From: Caballeronia sp. SEWSISQ10-4 2
Lineage (GTDB): Bacteria > Pseudomonadota > Gammaproteobacteria > Burkholderiales > Burkholderiaceae
DNA length: 64,000 nt
NCBI RefSeq assembly: GCF_030464885.1
Contig: NZ_JALPRJ010000035.1
Location: 31,288-95,287, forward strand
Reading direction: 5' to 3'
The stretch's first letter is position 1; every line of letters starts with the position of its first letter. The notes under the pieces are model-generated. The model searched no databases. It was given only the letters and a program-made list of their open reading frames with translations, and was not told where the DNA came from. This document shows positions 17,881-25,437 of this stretch, one piece after another. Position numbers and translations under genes: made by a program.

Positions 17881-18312
17881 GTGCAAAAGACAGCATCGGC
17901 AAAATGGAGTGGTGGCATCAAGGACGGTAAAGGTTACATTTCGACGCAAACCGGCGTTTTGAAAGACGCGCCGTATGGTTTTTCTTCCCGCTTCGAAGGC
18001 GGTCCCGGAACGAATCCCGAAGAGCTGATCGGCGCTGCACATTCGGGCTGTTTCACGATGGCGCTGTCCCTGCAACTCACGCAGGCCGGCCTCACGGCGG
18101 AAAGCATCGAAACGAAGTCTACCGTGACGCTGGACAAGGTCGGCGATGGTTTCTCCATCACCGCCTGCCATCTGGATGTGAAAGCGAAGGTGCCCGGCGC
18201 CGACCAGGCCACATTCGAGAAGCTTGCGAACGCGGCGAAAGAGGGGTGCCCCGTGTCCAAGCTGTTCGCTGGAAACGCGAAGATCACCCTGAACACGGAA
18301 TTCGTTTCCTGA
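17881..18312 (+). CDS. osmC: OsmC family hydroperoxide reductase
   Basis: A 143-residue cytosolic peroxiredoxin-like protein that reduces organic hydroperoxides. The two redox cysteines are present: C57 in AAHSGCFTMAL and C123 in EGCPVSKLF. The start is a GTG at 17881 preceded by GGAG; the frame is open further upstream but those codons look non-coding. A palindrome TGTCCGGACA at 17720-17729 lies about 150 bases upstream and could be a regulator site. A strong terminator follows, so it is a single-gene unit. Confidence 0.9.
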   Translation: MQKTASAKWSGGIKDGKGYISTQTGVLKDAPYGFSSRFEGGPGTNPEELIGAAHSGCFTMALSLQLTQAGLTAESIETKSTVTLDKVGDGFSITACHLDVKAKVPGADQATFEKLANAAKEGCPVSKLFAGNAKITLNTEFVS

Positions 18313-18345
18313 GTTCGTTGGACTGAAGCACGTTAGAACACGAAG

Positions 18346-18374
18346 GCGTGGCCGGGAATCCGGCCGCGCTTTTT
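18346..18374 (+). terminator. Rho-independent terminator after osmC
   Basis: GCGTGGCCGG pairs with CCGGCCGCGC (one G-T pair) around a GAAT loop and is followed by five T residues. Confidence 0.9.
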
Positions 18375-18535
18375 CGTTTGTCTTTGCGGGGCAAGCCACG
18401 CCCAAATGCTGATGTCGTTGGTTTGCGGCACCCTCGAGCCCCGCACGCGTTCATCGTCGTGTCGCTGTTGCTGCTGATCATCATCGGACTGCCGACGTTC
18501 CTGCCTGCACCACCGACTAAAATCAGTACCCGGAC

Positions 18536-18570
18536 TTATCCACATTTTTTGTGGATAGCCGTGTGGACAA
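18536..18570. promoter_or_regulatory. Cluster of three DnaA-box-like sequences
   Basis: TTATCCACA at 18536-18544 is a perfect DnaA box. Two more on the opposite strand read CTATCCACA (18550-18558) and TTGTCCACA (18562-18570), each one base from consensus. The first two also form a hairpin with a T-rich loop. They may bind DnaA, or be only a hairpin. Confidence 0.4.
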
Positions 18571-18825
18571 CATGCGCAAGCAGCCGCCAACCCACTGACG
18601 CATAACGGTTTACGGTTTCCCAACGTTTCCAAAGCAGGAACGCTGTTTTCAGTCGGCAATGCACTTTCAGCCGTTCGTTGCAAGCTCCGTAACCCGTCAT
18701 TTGTCCCCAGACCCTGTAATCTGACGGCACTTTCAGTTCATCTGGTCTGGCCGGACCATCGAGATCGATAACCGGTCCGGCTTCCTGACACTTCCATCCA
18801 CACGCAGCACCGCCCTGGAGCATCG

Positions 18826-19917
18826 ATGAAATTCAAGCTGGACTGGACGGGCATCGCGCCATTTGCCGCACTTGTCATCCTGGGACTGACGTTCGCCATG
18901 CCGAACGGCTTCATGTTCATCCTCGCCGCCATCGCACTCGCCGCCGCCGTGTTTGCCGCGGTTCATCACGCCGAAGTGGTTGCGCATCGAGTCGGCGAGC
19001 CGTTCGGCACGCTTGTGCTGGCCATTGCCGTGACGGTGATCGAAGTGGCGCTGATCGTCTCGGTCATGATCTCGGGCGGTCCGGAGAAAGCAGCCTTGCC
19101 GCGCGACACGGTATTCGCCGCGATCATGATCGTGTGCAACGGCATCGTCGGGCTTTGCTTGCTTGTGGGTGGCATGCGCCATCACGAGCAGAATTTCCAG
19201 CTACAGGGCGCAAGCGCGACGCTGGCCATCCTGTGTGCATTGTCAGTGTTGACCATGGTCTTACCCGATTTCACCAGCACGGTGGCGGGGCCGGGATTGT
19301 CGACGTCGCAACTCGTGTTTGTTGGCGTGACATCGCTGGTGCTGTACGTGGTGTTCGTGTTCGTGCAGACCGTCAGACATCGCGATTATTTCTTGCCACC
19401 GGTGCCGGCGCTCGATCCAAATCGAGCCGAAACCGACGACGTTCACGCGCCACTGCCCACCAATGGCTACGCGTTGGCCTCCGGCGGTTTGCTGCTGCTC
19501 TCGCTGATATCGGTTGTCGGACTGGCGAAGCTGCTGTCGCCGGCCGTTGAGGCGGGAGTCGCTCGGGCGGGCGCGCCAGAAGCGGTGGTCGGCGTGGTGA
19601 TAGCGGCGCTTGTGTTGCTGCCGGAAGGCGTGGCCGCGTTGCGCGCTGCACGGCTGAACCGGCTGCAGACCAGCTTGAATCTTGCACTTGGATCGGCGCT
19701 GGCGAGTATCGGTCTGACGATTCCGGCCGTGGCTGTGGTGTCGCTTGCAATCAGCCAGCCGATCGCGCTTGGTCTCGGTTCGAAGGAAATCGTACTGCTC
19801 GCGCTGACCTTGATCGTCAGTGTTCTCACGCTCGGCACGGGGCGCTCGACCGTACTGCAGGGCGTGGTTCATCTGGTTATTTTCGCGACCTTCCTGTTTC
19901 TTTCGGTTGTGCCCTGA
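18826..19917 (+). CDS. chaA: ChaA-like calcium/proton antiporter
   Basis: A 363-residue inner-membrane protein with about ten to eleven helices, resembling the y4hA/ChaA branch of the Ca2+:cation antiporter superfamily. The two alpha-repeat signatures carry acidic residues in helices: GTLVLAIAVTVIEVALIVSVM near residues 61-81, and VGVVIAALVLLPEGVAALRAA near residues 249-269. A histidine-rich loop HHAEVVAHR precedes the first. GGAG lies before the ATG. It probably exports calcium or sodium/potassium in exchange for protons. The symbol is by similarity. Confidence 0.85.
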   Translation: MKFKLDWTGIAPFAALVILGLTFAMPNGFMFILAAIALAAAVFAAVHHAEVVAHRVGEPFGTLVLAIAVTVIEVALIVSVMISGGPEKAALPRDTVFAAIMIVCNGIVGLCLLVGGMRHHEQNFQLQGASATLAILCALSVLTMVLPDFTSTVAGPGLSTSQLVFVGVTSLVLYVVFVFVQTVRHRDYFLPPVPALDPNRAETDDVHAPLPTNGYALASGGLLLLSLISVVGLAKLLSPAVEAGVARAGAPEAVVGVVIAALVLLPEGVAALRAARLNRLQTSLNLALGSALASIGLTIPAVAVVSLAISQPIALGLGSKEIVLLALTLIVSVLTLGTGRSTVLQGVVHLVIFATFLFLSVVP

Positions 19918-20041
19918 GATTGGCGGAAGAGCGTTCGCAGCCTTGCGGGCCGGTCCTGAAAATAAAGGGCCGGACCTGATTCAGCAATTCTCCGGGCGGT
20001 GTTGCGTTCGCGCTTCACCCGAGGGCTAGTCTCAAAATCTT

Positions 20042-20069
20042 TTGCAATGCAGCATCGGATGCGTATAAT
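20042..20069 (+). promoter_or_regulatory. Sigma-70 promoter of the 49-aa protein gene
   Basis: TTGCAA (20042-20047) and a perfect TATAAT (20064-20069) are separated by 16 bases. Transcription would start near 20076, giving a leader of about 42 bases. Within the leader the 8-mer TCCCTAAC occurs twice (20078-20085 and 20092-20099), 14 bases apart. Confidence 0.7.
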
Positions 20070-20117
20070 CAGGGTATTCCCTAACGTGTTATCCCTAACT
20101 CACGCTGAGGTGCTTTT

Positions 20118-20267
20118 ATGAAAACCGCCGCTCAAGGTTCGATTCTCGTTTCGTTCGGTTCGTGGTTCCGCAAGGCGAAGGCTGTCGTTCGCCGCGAAGC
20201 TGCCCATGCGTTGAACCTGCATCTGCAAAATTGCGCTGTGCTGGCTGAAGCGTATCGCCGCAAGTAA
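20118..20267 (+). CDS. 49-residue basic small protein
   Basis: A small protein starting MKTAAQGSILVSFGSWFRK and ending AEAYRRK. It is strongly basic and could form one or two amphipathic helices (residues 15-47). GAGG lies eleven bases before the ATG, and a good sigma-70 promoter lies 49 bases upstream, so it is very likely a real gene with its own promoter. I do not recognise its function; a membrane-surface or RNA/DNA-associated stress peptide is possible. No partner gene is nearby. Confidence 0.75.
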   Translation: MKTAAQGSILVSFGSWFRKAKAVVRREAAHALNLHLQNCAVLAEAYRRK

Positions 20268-20426
20268 ATCGGCTGCAGCCTAGCCGACCGCTGAATCGAC
20301 GCACCGATCGAGCCGCTGAGCGCTCTCGAACGTCGATTCGCCGGCCTTGCATGCGTTAAAACGGTTGCCGGGTAGAAAGTCGGCAACCGTGACTGTCGGC
20401 ACTGAACAAGTGTTAGCCCATCAGTT

Positions 20427-21821
20427 TCAGATTGCCCATCCGCCGAGATAAAACGCGGCGAGCACCGCTGCGATCGCGACCGTGCCGACGTTCAGTTTCT
20501 TGTACTCGCCGGAAACCACCCGGCCGATGACGAGCGTGCAGAAACCGAGCATGATGCCGGTCACAATATTCGCCGACAGCACAATGAACACGGCGCAGAC
20601 GAGACCGGACATGGCGTCGACGAGATCGTCCATGTGAAGCTTGCTCACGCTGGCGAGCATCAGCAGGCCAACATACATCAGGGCGGGAGCCGTGGCGTAC
20701 GAAGGCACGAGCCCGGCGAGCGGCGAGAAGAACATCACCAGCAGGAACATCACGCCAACGGTAGCGGCCGCCAAGCCCGACTTCGCGCCTGCAGCCACGC
20801 CCACAGTCGATTCGATATACGCCGCAGCCGGTGCACCGCCCAGGCACGCGGCGACGATCGAGCTGACGGAGTCCGCGGTCAACGCCCGGCCGCCGTTCAC
20901 AATACGGCCTTTCTCATCGATCTGACCTGCCTGTCCAGCCACTGCGCGAATCGTGCCGGTGGCGTCGAAGACGGCGGTCATCACCAGTGCGAACACGCTT
21001 GGCAACACGGCCAGCGACAGCGCGCCGCGAATGTCCATGGCGCCGATCAGCGATGCATGTCCGGGAGCGCTCAACGAGGGCAATGCGAACACGCCGGTGA
21101 AACGAACGGCGGGATCGAAGGCCAGTCCCAGCGCCGACAACCCGACCACTACGAGCAAGATTCCCCCCGGCACGCGCCGGCGCTCCAGGCCGATGATCGC
21201 GGCAAGTCCGAAGATCGACATCAGCACCGGAAACGCCGTGATATGACCGAGCGAAACGGGCATTCCCGCACCCGGATTTTTCACGATCAGGCCGACATCA
21301 TTCGACGCGATCAGCAGCAGAAACAAGCCGATCCCGATCCCCGTGCCATGTGCGACGCCCGCCGGCAGGTTGCGCAGGATCCACGAGCGCACCCCGGTGA
21401 CGGAGACTGCGGTGAAGGTGATGCCCATCAGGAACACCGCGCCGAGCGCGACGGCTGGCGAGAGCCCTTTGCCCAGCACCAGCCCGAAAGCGGTAAACGC
21501 GGTGAGCGAGATCGCACAGCCGATCGCGATTGGCAAGCGCGCCCATATACCCATCAAAAGCGAACCGAAAGCGGTCGTCAGGCAGACCGCCACGAAGACG
21601 GCGCGCGTATCGAAGCCGGCCTTGCCCAGCATTTCCGGCACGACAAACACGGAATAAACCATCGCCAGGAAGGTGGTAATACCTGCTATCACCTCGCGCC
21701 GCTGCGTACTGCCGCGCGCGCTGATCTGAAAATACCGGTCGATTAATCCGCCGGATTGAGACGCGGGGGCATCGTCCTGAATGTCGATGCCGCCGAGCGG
21801 CTGGGCGTGGGGTTCCATCAT
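20427..21821 (-). CDS. NCS2 family purine permease (AzgA-like)
   Basis: A 464-residue inner-membrane permease with about 12-14 helices. It matches the AzgA/PbuG/AdeP branch of NCS2 nucleobase transporters: the start ISARGSTQRREVIAGITTFLAMVYSVFVVP, GIGIGLFLLLIASNDVGLI near residue 170, and VFDATGTIRAV near residue 275. It should import adenine, hypoxanthine or guanine with protons. The start is the first of two adjacent ATG codons (21821), eight bases after AAGGAG. Single gene. Confidence 0.9.
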   Translation of the reverse strand: MMEPHAQPLGGIDIQDDAPASQSGGLIDRYFQISARGSTQRREVIAGITTFLAMVYSVFVVPEMLGKAGFDTRAVFVAVCLTTAFGSLLMGIWARLPIAIGCAISLTAFTAFGLVLGKGLSPAVALGAVFLMGITFTAVSVTGVRSWILRNLPAGVAHGTGIGIGLFLLLIASNDVGLIVKNPGAGMPVSLGHITAFPVLMSIFGLAAIIGLERRRVPGGILLVVVGLSALGLAFDPAVRFTGVFALPSLSAPGHASLIGAMDIRGALSLAVLPSVFALVMTAVFDATGTIRAVAGQAGQIDEKGRIVNGGRALTADSVSSIVAACLGGAPAAAYIESTVGVAAGAKSGLAAATVGVMFLLVMFFSPLAGLVPSYATAPALMYVGLLMLASVSKLHMDDLVDAMSGLVCAVFIVLSANIVTGIMLGFCTLVIGRVVSGEYKKLNVGTVAIAAVLAAFYLGGWAI

Positions 21822-22147
21822 GAGCTGTTCTCCTTTATCAGCAGGCTGAAACAAGCGCGTCGTATAGTCTTGGCAGACCGGCCGCGCCGTCTTCAGGGTC
21901 GTCTCGATAGGTTTGATTTATGTTGTTGGCCGGAGCCAACGCACTGGACTGGGCCAGCACAGAGACTAGGCGATCATTAAGCCGCCTCCAATCTCAAAAA
22001 CGGGATTCCAGTCATGCCGCGATCCTTATAAGGTCTGTTTCCATGCGGCTTTGAAAGGCGTGCACGTGCTGTAGAAAAGCCAAAGGGCCAGGTCGAATGA
22101 CCTGGCCCTTTGACTTGGTTGGAACTACGTGGAACTAACGCGACACC
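21822..22147. other. Intergenic region between the NCS2 permease and ggt
   Basis: This 326-base stretch holds the leader of the purine permease on its left side and the ggt terminator at 22081-22112. No coding sequence and no recognisable riboswitch were seen. Confidence 0.4.
22081..22112 (-). terminator. Rho-independent terminator after ggt
   Basis: A perfect 14-bp stem (CAAAGGGCCAGGTC with its complement) around a GAAT loop. On the minus strand it is followed by GCTTTTC, giving a short T run. Confidence 0.85.
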
Positions 22148-23893
22148 TTACTGAATCACGCGCGTCACGCCGCGGCCGCGCGGATCGGCCGCTGGTTCGG
22201 GCGTCGTGCCGTCGATCTTGATGACCTGGATATCGCCGTTGAAACCCTGCTTCGCGAGCGTATATCCCTTCGCTTCCAGCTCTTTCGCGAGATCGCCGTC
22301 AATGGGCTTGTACGGTTCCCAGAAAATCGTGTTCGGCGGCAGCAACTGATGATGGAAGCGCATTGCCGCGACCGCATCGGGCAGGGGCATCGAGAAGTCG
22401 TAGACGTTGTTGATGACCTGAAAGATCGATGTAAAGATGCGCGAGCCACCCGGCGTGCCGATCACCATCGCGACTTGATCGTCCTTCGTGAGGATGGTCG
22501 GTGTCATCGAGGAAAGCGGGCGCTTGCGCGGCTCGATCGCGTTGGCGTCGCTGCCCACTACACCGAACATGTTTGCCACGCCCGGTTTCGAAGAGAAGTC
22601 GTCCATCTCGTCGTTCAGCACCACACCTGTACCGTCCGCCACCACGCCCGAGCCGAAATAGCCGTTGATGGTGTACGTATTCGATACCGCATTGCCCCAC
22701 TTGTCGACCACCGAGAAGTGCGTGGTTTCAGCCTTTTCCGGCATCGTGGTGCCGAGGCCCGGAACGACGCTCTTGGTGTCAGACGGCGTATCGGGATTGA
22801 CTTCCGATGCACGCTTCAGGATGTAGTCGTCGTCGATGAGCTTTGCGATAGGCACCTTGTAGAAGTCGGGATCGCCGAGATACTGGGCGCGATCGGCGAA
22901 CACGCGCTTTTCAATTTCCGCGGTCAGGTGAATGTATTGCGCGGAATTGAGCGGCACGTCGGCATACTTGTCCTTGAGATCGGCTTTCATCTTCAGCAAC
23001 TGTACGAGACCGATACCGCCGGAACTCGGCGGTGGCGCGGTGATGATGCGATAGCCGTTCCAGCTCGCGAGCACCGGTTGCCGCCAGACCGCCTTGTATT
23101 CCTTCAGATCCTGTGCCGTGATCAGGCCATGGCCGGTCATGGCGGTGGCGATCAGATCCGCTGTCTGGCCTTCATAGAAGCCCTTGGCGCCTTTATCCGA
23201 AATGCGTTGAAGCGTCGCGGCCAGTTCCGGCTGCTTGAAGTTCACGCCTTTACTCAGGGTTCCGAAGTAACTGTCGAAATTGGTCTTGCCTGCGAATTCC
23301 TTCGACGCCGCGTCTTTGCGTTCCTGCAGTTGATCGCTGACTTCAAAACCGTCCTGTGCGTACTTGATCGCGGGCGCCACAACCTGTTTCCATTTCAGCT
23401 TGCCGAAGCGCTTCTGCGCTTCCCACATGCCCGAGACCGTGCCCGGCACGCCCACTGCACGATACCCATAGAGGCTCATGCCCTTGATGACTTCGCCCTT
23501 GTCGTCGAGATACATGTTCTTCGTGGCGGCGATCGGGGCGCGCTCGCGATAGTCGAGGAAGTAGGGCCGATGATCCACGTAGAGCGTCATGAAACCGCCG
23601 CCGCCCAGGTTGCCCGCTTCCGGATAGGTCACCGCCAGCGTGAAAGCGATTGCGACGGCTGCGTCGACCGCATTACCGCCCTCCTTGAAGATCTGCTCGG
23701 CTGCGTCGGCCGCGAACTTGTCGGCGACCGCCACTGCCGAAGCGGTCAGGACCGCCGGTTGCGGCGTGACTTTCGCGTAGGCCGGTGCGCTTTCGACAAA
23801 CGCGAACGAGATCGAAAACGCCGCGGCAGCGAGGGTTCCGAGCGCGAACGAACGTGTGCGATGCAGCGAACTCATGGACTTCTTCATGGACAT
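22148..23893 (-). CDS. ggt: Gamma-glutamyltranspeptidase
   Basis: A 581-residue periplasmic Ntn-hydrolase that removes or transfers gamma-glutamyl groups from glutathione and related peptides. A signal peptide covers about residues 1-40, ending APAYA. The proenzyme cleaves itself before T390 in ETTHFSVVDKWGNAVSNT, the catalytic threonine of the small subunit. The substrate-binding PLSSMTPTI block and the GTPGGSRIFTS block follow. AGGAGGAGC precedes the ATG. The neighbouring LysR gene, Opp transporter and OprD porin suggest uptake of the released dipeptides. Confidence 0.96.
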   Translation of the reverse strand: MSMKKSMSSLHRTRSFALGTLAAAAFSISFAFVESAPAYAKVTPQPAVLTASAVAVADKFAADAAEQIFKEGGNAVDAAVAIAFTLAVTYPEAGNLGGGGFMTLYVDHRPYFLDYRERAPIAATKNMYLDDKGEVIKGMSLYGYRAVGVPGTVSGMWEAQKRFGKLKWKQVVAPAIKYAQDGFEVSDQLQERKDAASKEFAGKTNFDSYFGTLSKGVNFKQPELAATLQRISDKGAKGFYEGQTADLIATAMTGHGLITAQDLKEYKAVWRQPVLASWNGYRIITAPPPSSGGIGLVQLLKMKADLKDKYADVPLNSAQYIHLTAEIEKRVFADRAQYLGDPDFYKVPIAKLIDDDYILKRASEVNPDTPSDTKSVVPGLGTTMPEKAETTHFSVVDKWGNAVSNTYTINGYFGSGVVADGTGVVLNDEMDDFSSKPGVANMFGVVGSDANAIEPRKRPLSSMTPTILTKDDQVAMVIGTPGGSRIFTSIFQVINNVYDFSMPLPDAVAAMRFHHQLLPPNTIFWEPYKPIDGDLAKELEAKGYTLAKQGFNGDIQVIKIDGTTPEPAADPRGRGVTRVIQ

Positions 23894-24030
23894 CTTGCTC
23901 CTCCTGAAAATGGGTAACCGCCTTTCCCGGTCGCCTTTTCCGGCGAAGCGCTTGGGCGGAGACGCTCCGGGGCTTATATCACGGGCGCAATTGATTCGGC
24001 GGCGGCTAACACACCCGGGTGAGCAACTGC

Positions 24031-24960
24031 TCAGGCGTCGACGCCGGTGGGCGCGTGTGCTTCATCCAGGAAATACGTGGCCACCACGCGCAGGACGGAT
24101 TCACGGAACGAAGCGACGAGATCCGAGCGTATGCCGCTGCTTGGATACGACAGCACGTATTCGTATTCGATAGCGGCCTCGAACGGGCGCACGACCACGC
24201 CGTGAGCCCGCCACACCTTGGCTGCGAACGGTTCGACAATCGACACACCCAGACCGCCCGCGACCATTGCATAGCGTGTGTGGGCGGTGTCGGTCAGGAC
24301 CGTGTAGTTCGCGCGGTCTTCGCCGGCCGCGAACAGCGACTGTTCGGCCGCGTAAGGCTGGCGCGAATTCGGCAGCCAGCCGATGATGCGTTCGCCACGC
24401 AGATCCTGTGCTCGCACCGATTTTTTCTTCGCCAGCCGATGCGATGCCGGCATCGCGCACTGCGCACGCGCATGCAGCAGCTTTTCCACTTCGATACCCG
24501 CAACCGATGCAAATGCCTGGCTGATCGCGACGTCGGCCTTATGGTTCTGCAGGATCGTGAGTACCTCCGGGACCTTCACCGAATCGACGCGTATGGGCAC
24601 GCCCGGATGACGCTCGACGAAATCCGCGAGGATGGGCGGCAGCAGCGTGCTGGCGAGCACGGGTAAGCAAGCGACCGTCAGCCCCTCGGACGCTTCGTCG
24701 CGAATGATTTCGGCGACCTGTTTCAGGCGTTCGAGCCCCAGGAAATTCTCTTCGACGGACTTATAAAAGCGCAGCCCGGCGTTGGTCGGATTTAACCGAC
24801 CGCCCACGCGGCTGAACAGGCTAAAACCGAGGTCAGCCTCTAAATCGGCGATCAAACGGCTGATGGCGGGCTGAGTGACGTGCATCACACGCGCAGCCCC
24901 GACACTGGTACCCGTCATGATCAACTGGCGGAAAGCTTCTATCTGGCGAAAACGGATCAT
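24031..24960 (-). CDS. LysR-type transcriptional regulator (NocR/OccR-like)
   Basis: A 309-residue regulator with an N-terminal winged helix-turn-helix (residues 1-60, TGTSVGAARVMHVTQPAISRLIADLEADLGF) and a periplasmic-binding-like effector domain. The DNA-binding part resembles the opine regulators NocR and OccR, which sense amino-acid-like compounds. The ATG at 24960 gives the usual LysR start MIRFRQIEAFRQLI. It lies between ggt and the oppABCDF operon, and a 30-bp inverted repeat 119 bases upstream is a good candidate for its binding site. It probably controls this uptake block. Confidence 0.9.
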   Translation of the reverse strand: MIRFRQIEAFRQLIMTGTSVGAARVMHVTQPAISRLIADLEADLGFSLFSRVGGRLNPTNAGLRFYKSVEENFLGLERLKQVAEIIRDEASEGLTVACLPVLASTLLPPILADFVERHPGVPIRVDSVKVPEVLTILQNHKADVAISQAFASVAGIEVEKLLHARAQCAMPASHRLAKKKSVRAQDLRGERIIGWLPNSRQPYAAEQSLFAAGEDRANYTVLTDTAHTRYAMVAGGLGVSIVEPFAAKVWRAHGVVVRPFEAAIEYEYVLSYPSSGIRSDLVASFRESVLRVVATYFLDEAHAPTGVDA

Positions 24961-25078
24961 TGTTTGGAACCTGCCTGCACGGACCTCAAGGACGCCGATG
25001 TTAGCGCGAACCACGGGCGCCTGCTGATTTACGGCCGCGCGCGCGTGGATAAAGCGCGAGTCGAACCCCCAGCTTCCC

Positions 25079-25108
25079 GCTTATACCCAAAACACATGGG
25101 CTATAAGC
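25079..25108. promoter_or_regulatory. Inverted repeat, likely LysR-type operator
   Basis: GCTTATACCC at 25079-25088 faces GGGCTATAAGC at 25098-25108, with seven-base outer arms GCTTATA/TATAAGC matching perfectly. The size, symmetry and AT-rich arms fit LysR-type sites, and the position between a lysR gene and its probable target operon supports this. Confidence 0.55.
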
Positions 25109-25115
25109 ACATGTG

Positions 25116-25128
25116 AGTGGATTCCACT
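25116..25128. promoter_or_regulatory. 13-bp palindrome AGTGGA-T-TCCACT
   Basis: A perfect palindrome with a one-base centre lies seven bases beyond the larger inverted repeat. It could be a second site for the same or another regulator. Confidence 0.35.
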
Positions 25129-25437
25129 TTATTGCTCTGAAATACTCCCGGCGAACTCGGTTTTGTCGCCCGTTCGTATGACTTGTAAAGCTTTTTGAAA
25201 GTAGCGTACTGGCGACGCGGTAAGGGCCGGCACACAATGCGGGCCTTTGATCAACGATGTTCGAAAGCAAAATGTTAGGTGGGCTAAGATGCTCGCCGTT
25301 GCGTCCGTCTGCTCTGGCATGCGGACTGCGGCACATAGCGGCACATAAAGACACACCTCACCGTGTTGCGCAGGGCCAAAAGCTCTTGTAATCCGGCGCT
25401 CCGGTGCCTGATGAACAAATAAATAACAAGGATTCCC

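Larger units (their letters stand above)
18313..18825. other. Intergenic region between osmC and the antiporter gene
   Basis: This 513-base stretch holds the osmC terminator (18346-18374), a group of three DnaA-box-like sequences (18536-18570) and an inverted repeat GCCGGACC/GGTCCGGC at 18750-18757 and 18774-18781 in the presumed leader of the next gene. No convincing coding sequence is present. Confidence 0.5.
24961..25437. other. Regulatory region between the LysR gene and oppA
   Basis: This 477-base divergent intergenic region should hold both promoters. It contains the 30-bp inverted repeat at 25079-25108 and the 13-bp palindrome at 25116-25128, listed separately. The remaining 300 bases next to oppA show no coding sequence. 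Confidence 0.5.

Noticed and set aside
18536..18570. A replication origin at the DnaA-box cluster
   Set aside because: There are no dnaA, dnaN, parAB or rep genes nearby and no AT-rich unwinding region with further boxes.
22349..23917. A 522-residue frame opposite ggt
   Set aside because: It is a high-GC mirror frame, rich in Arg and His with no motif; ggt on the other strand is certain.
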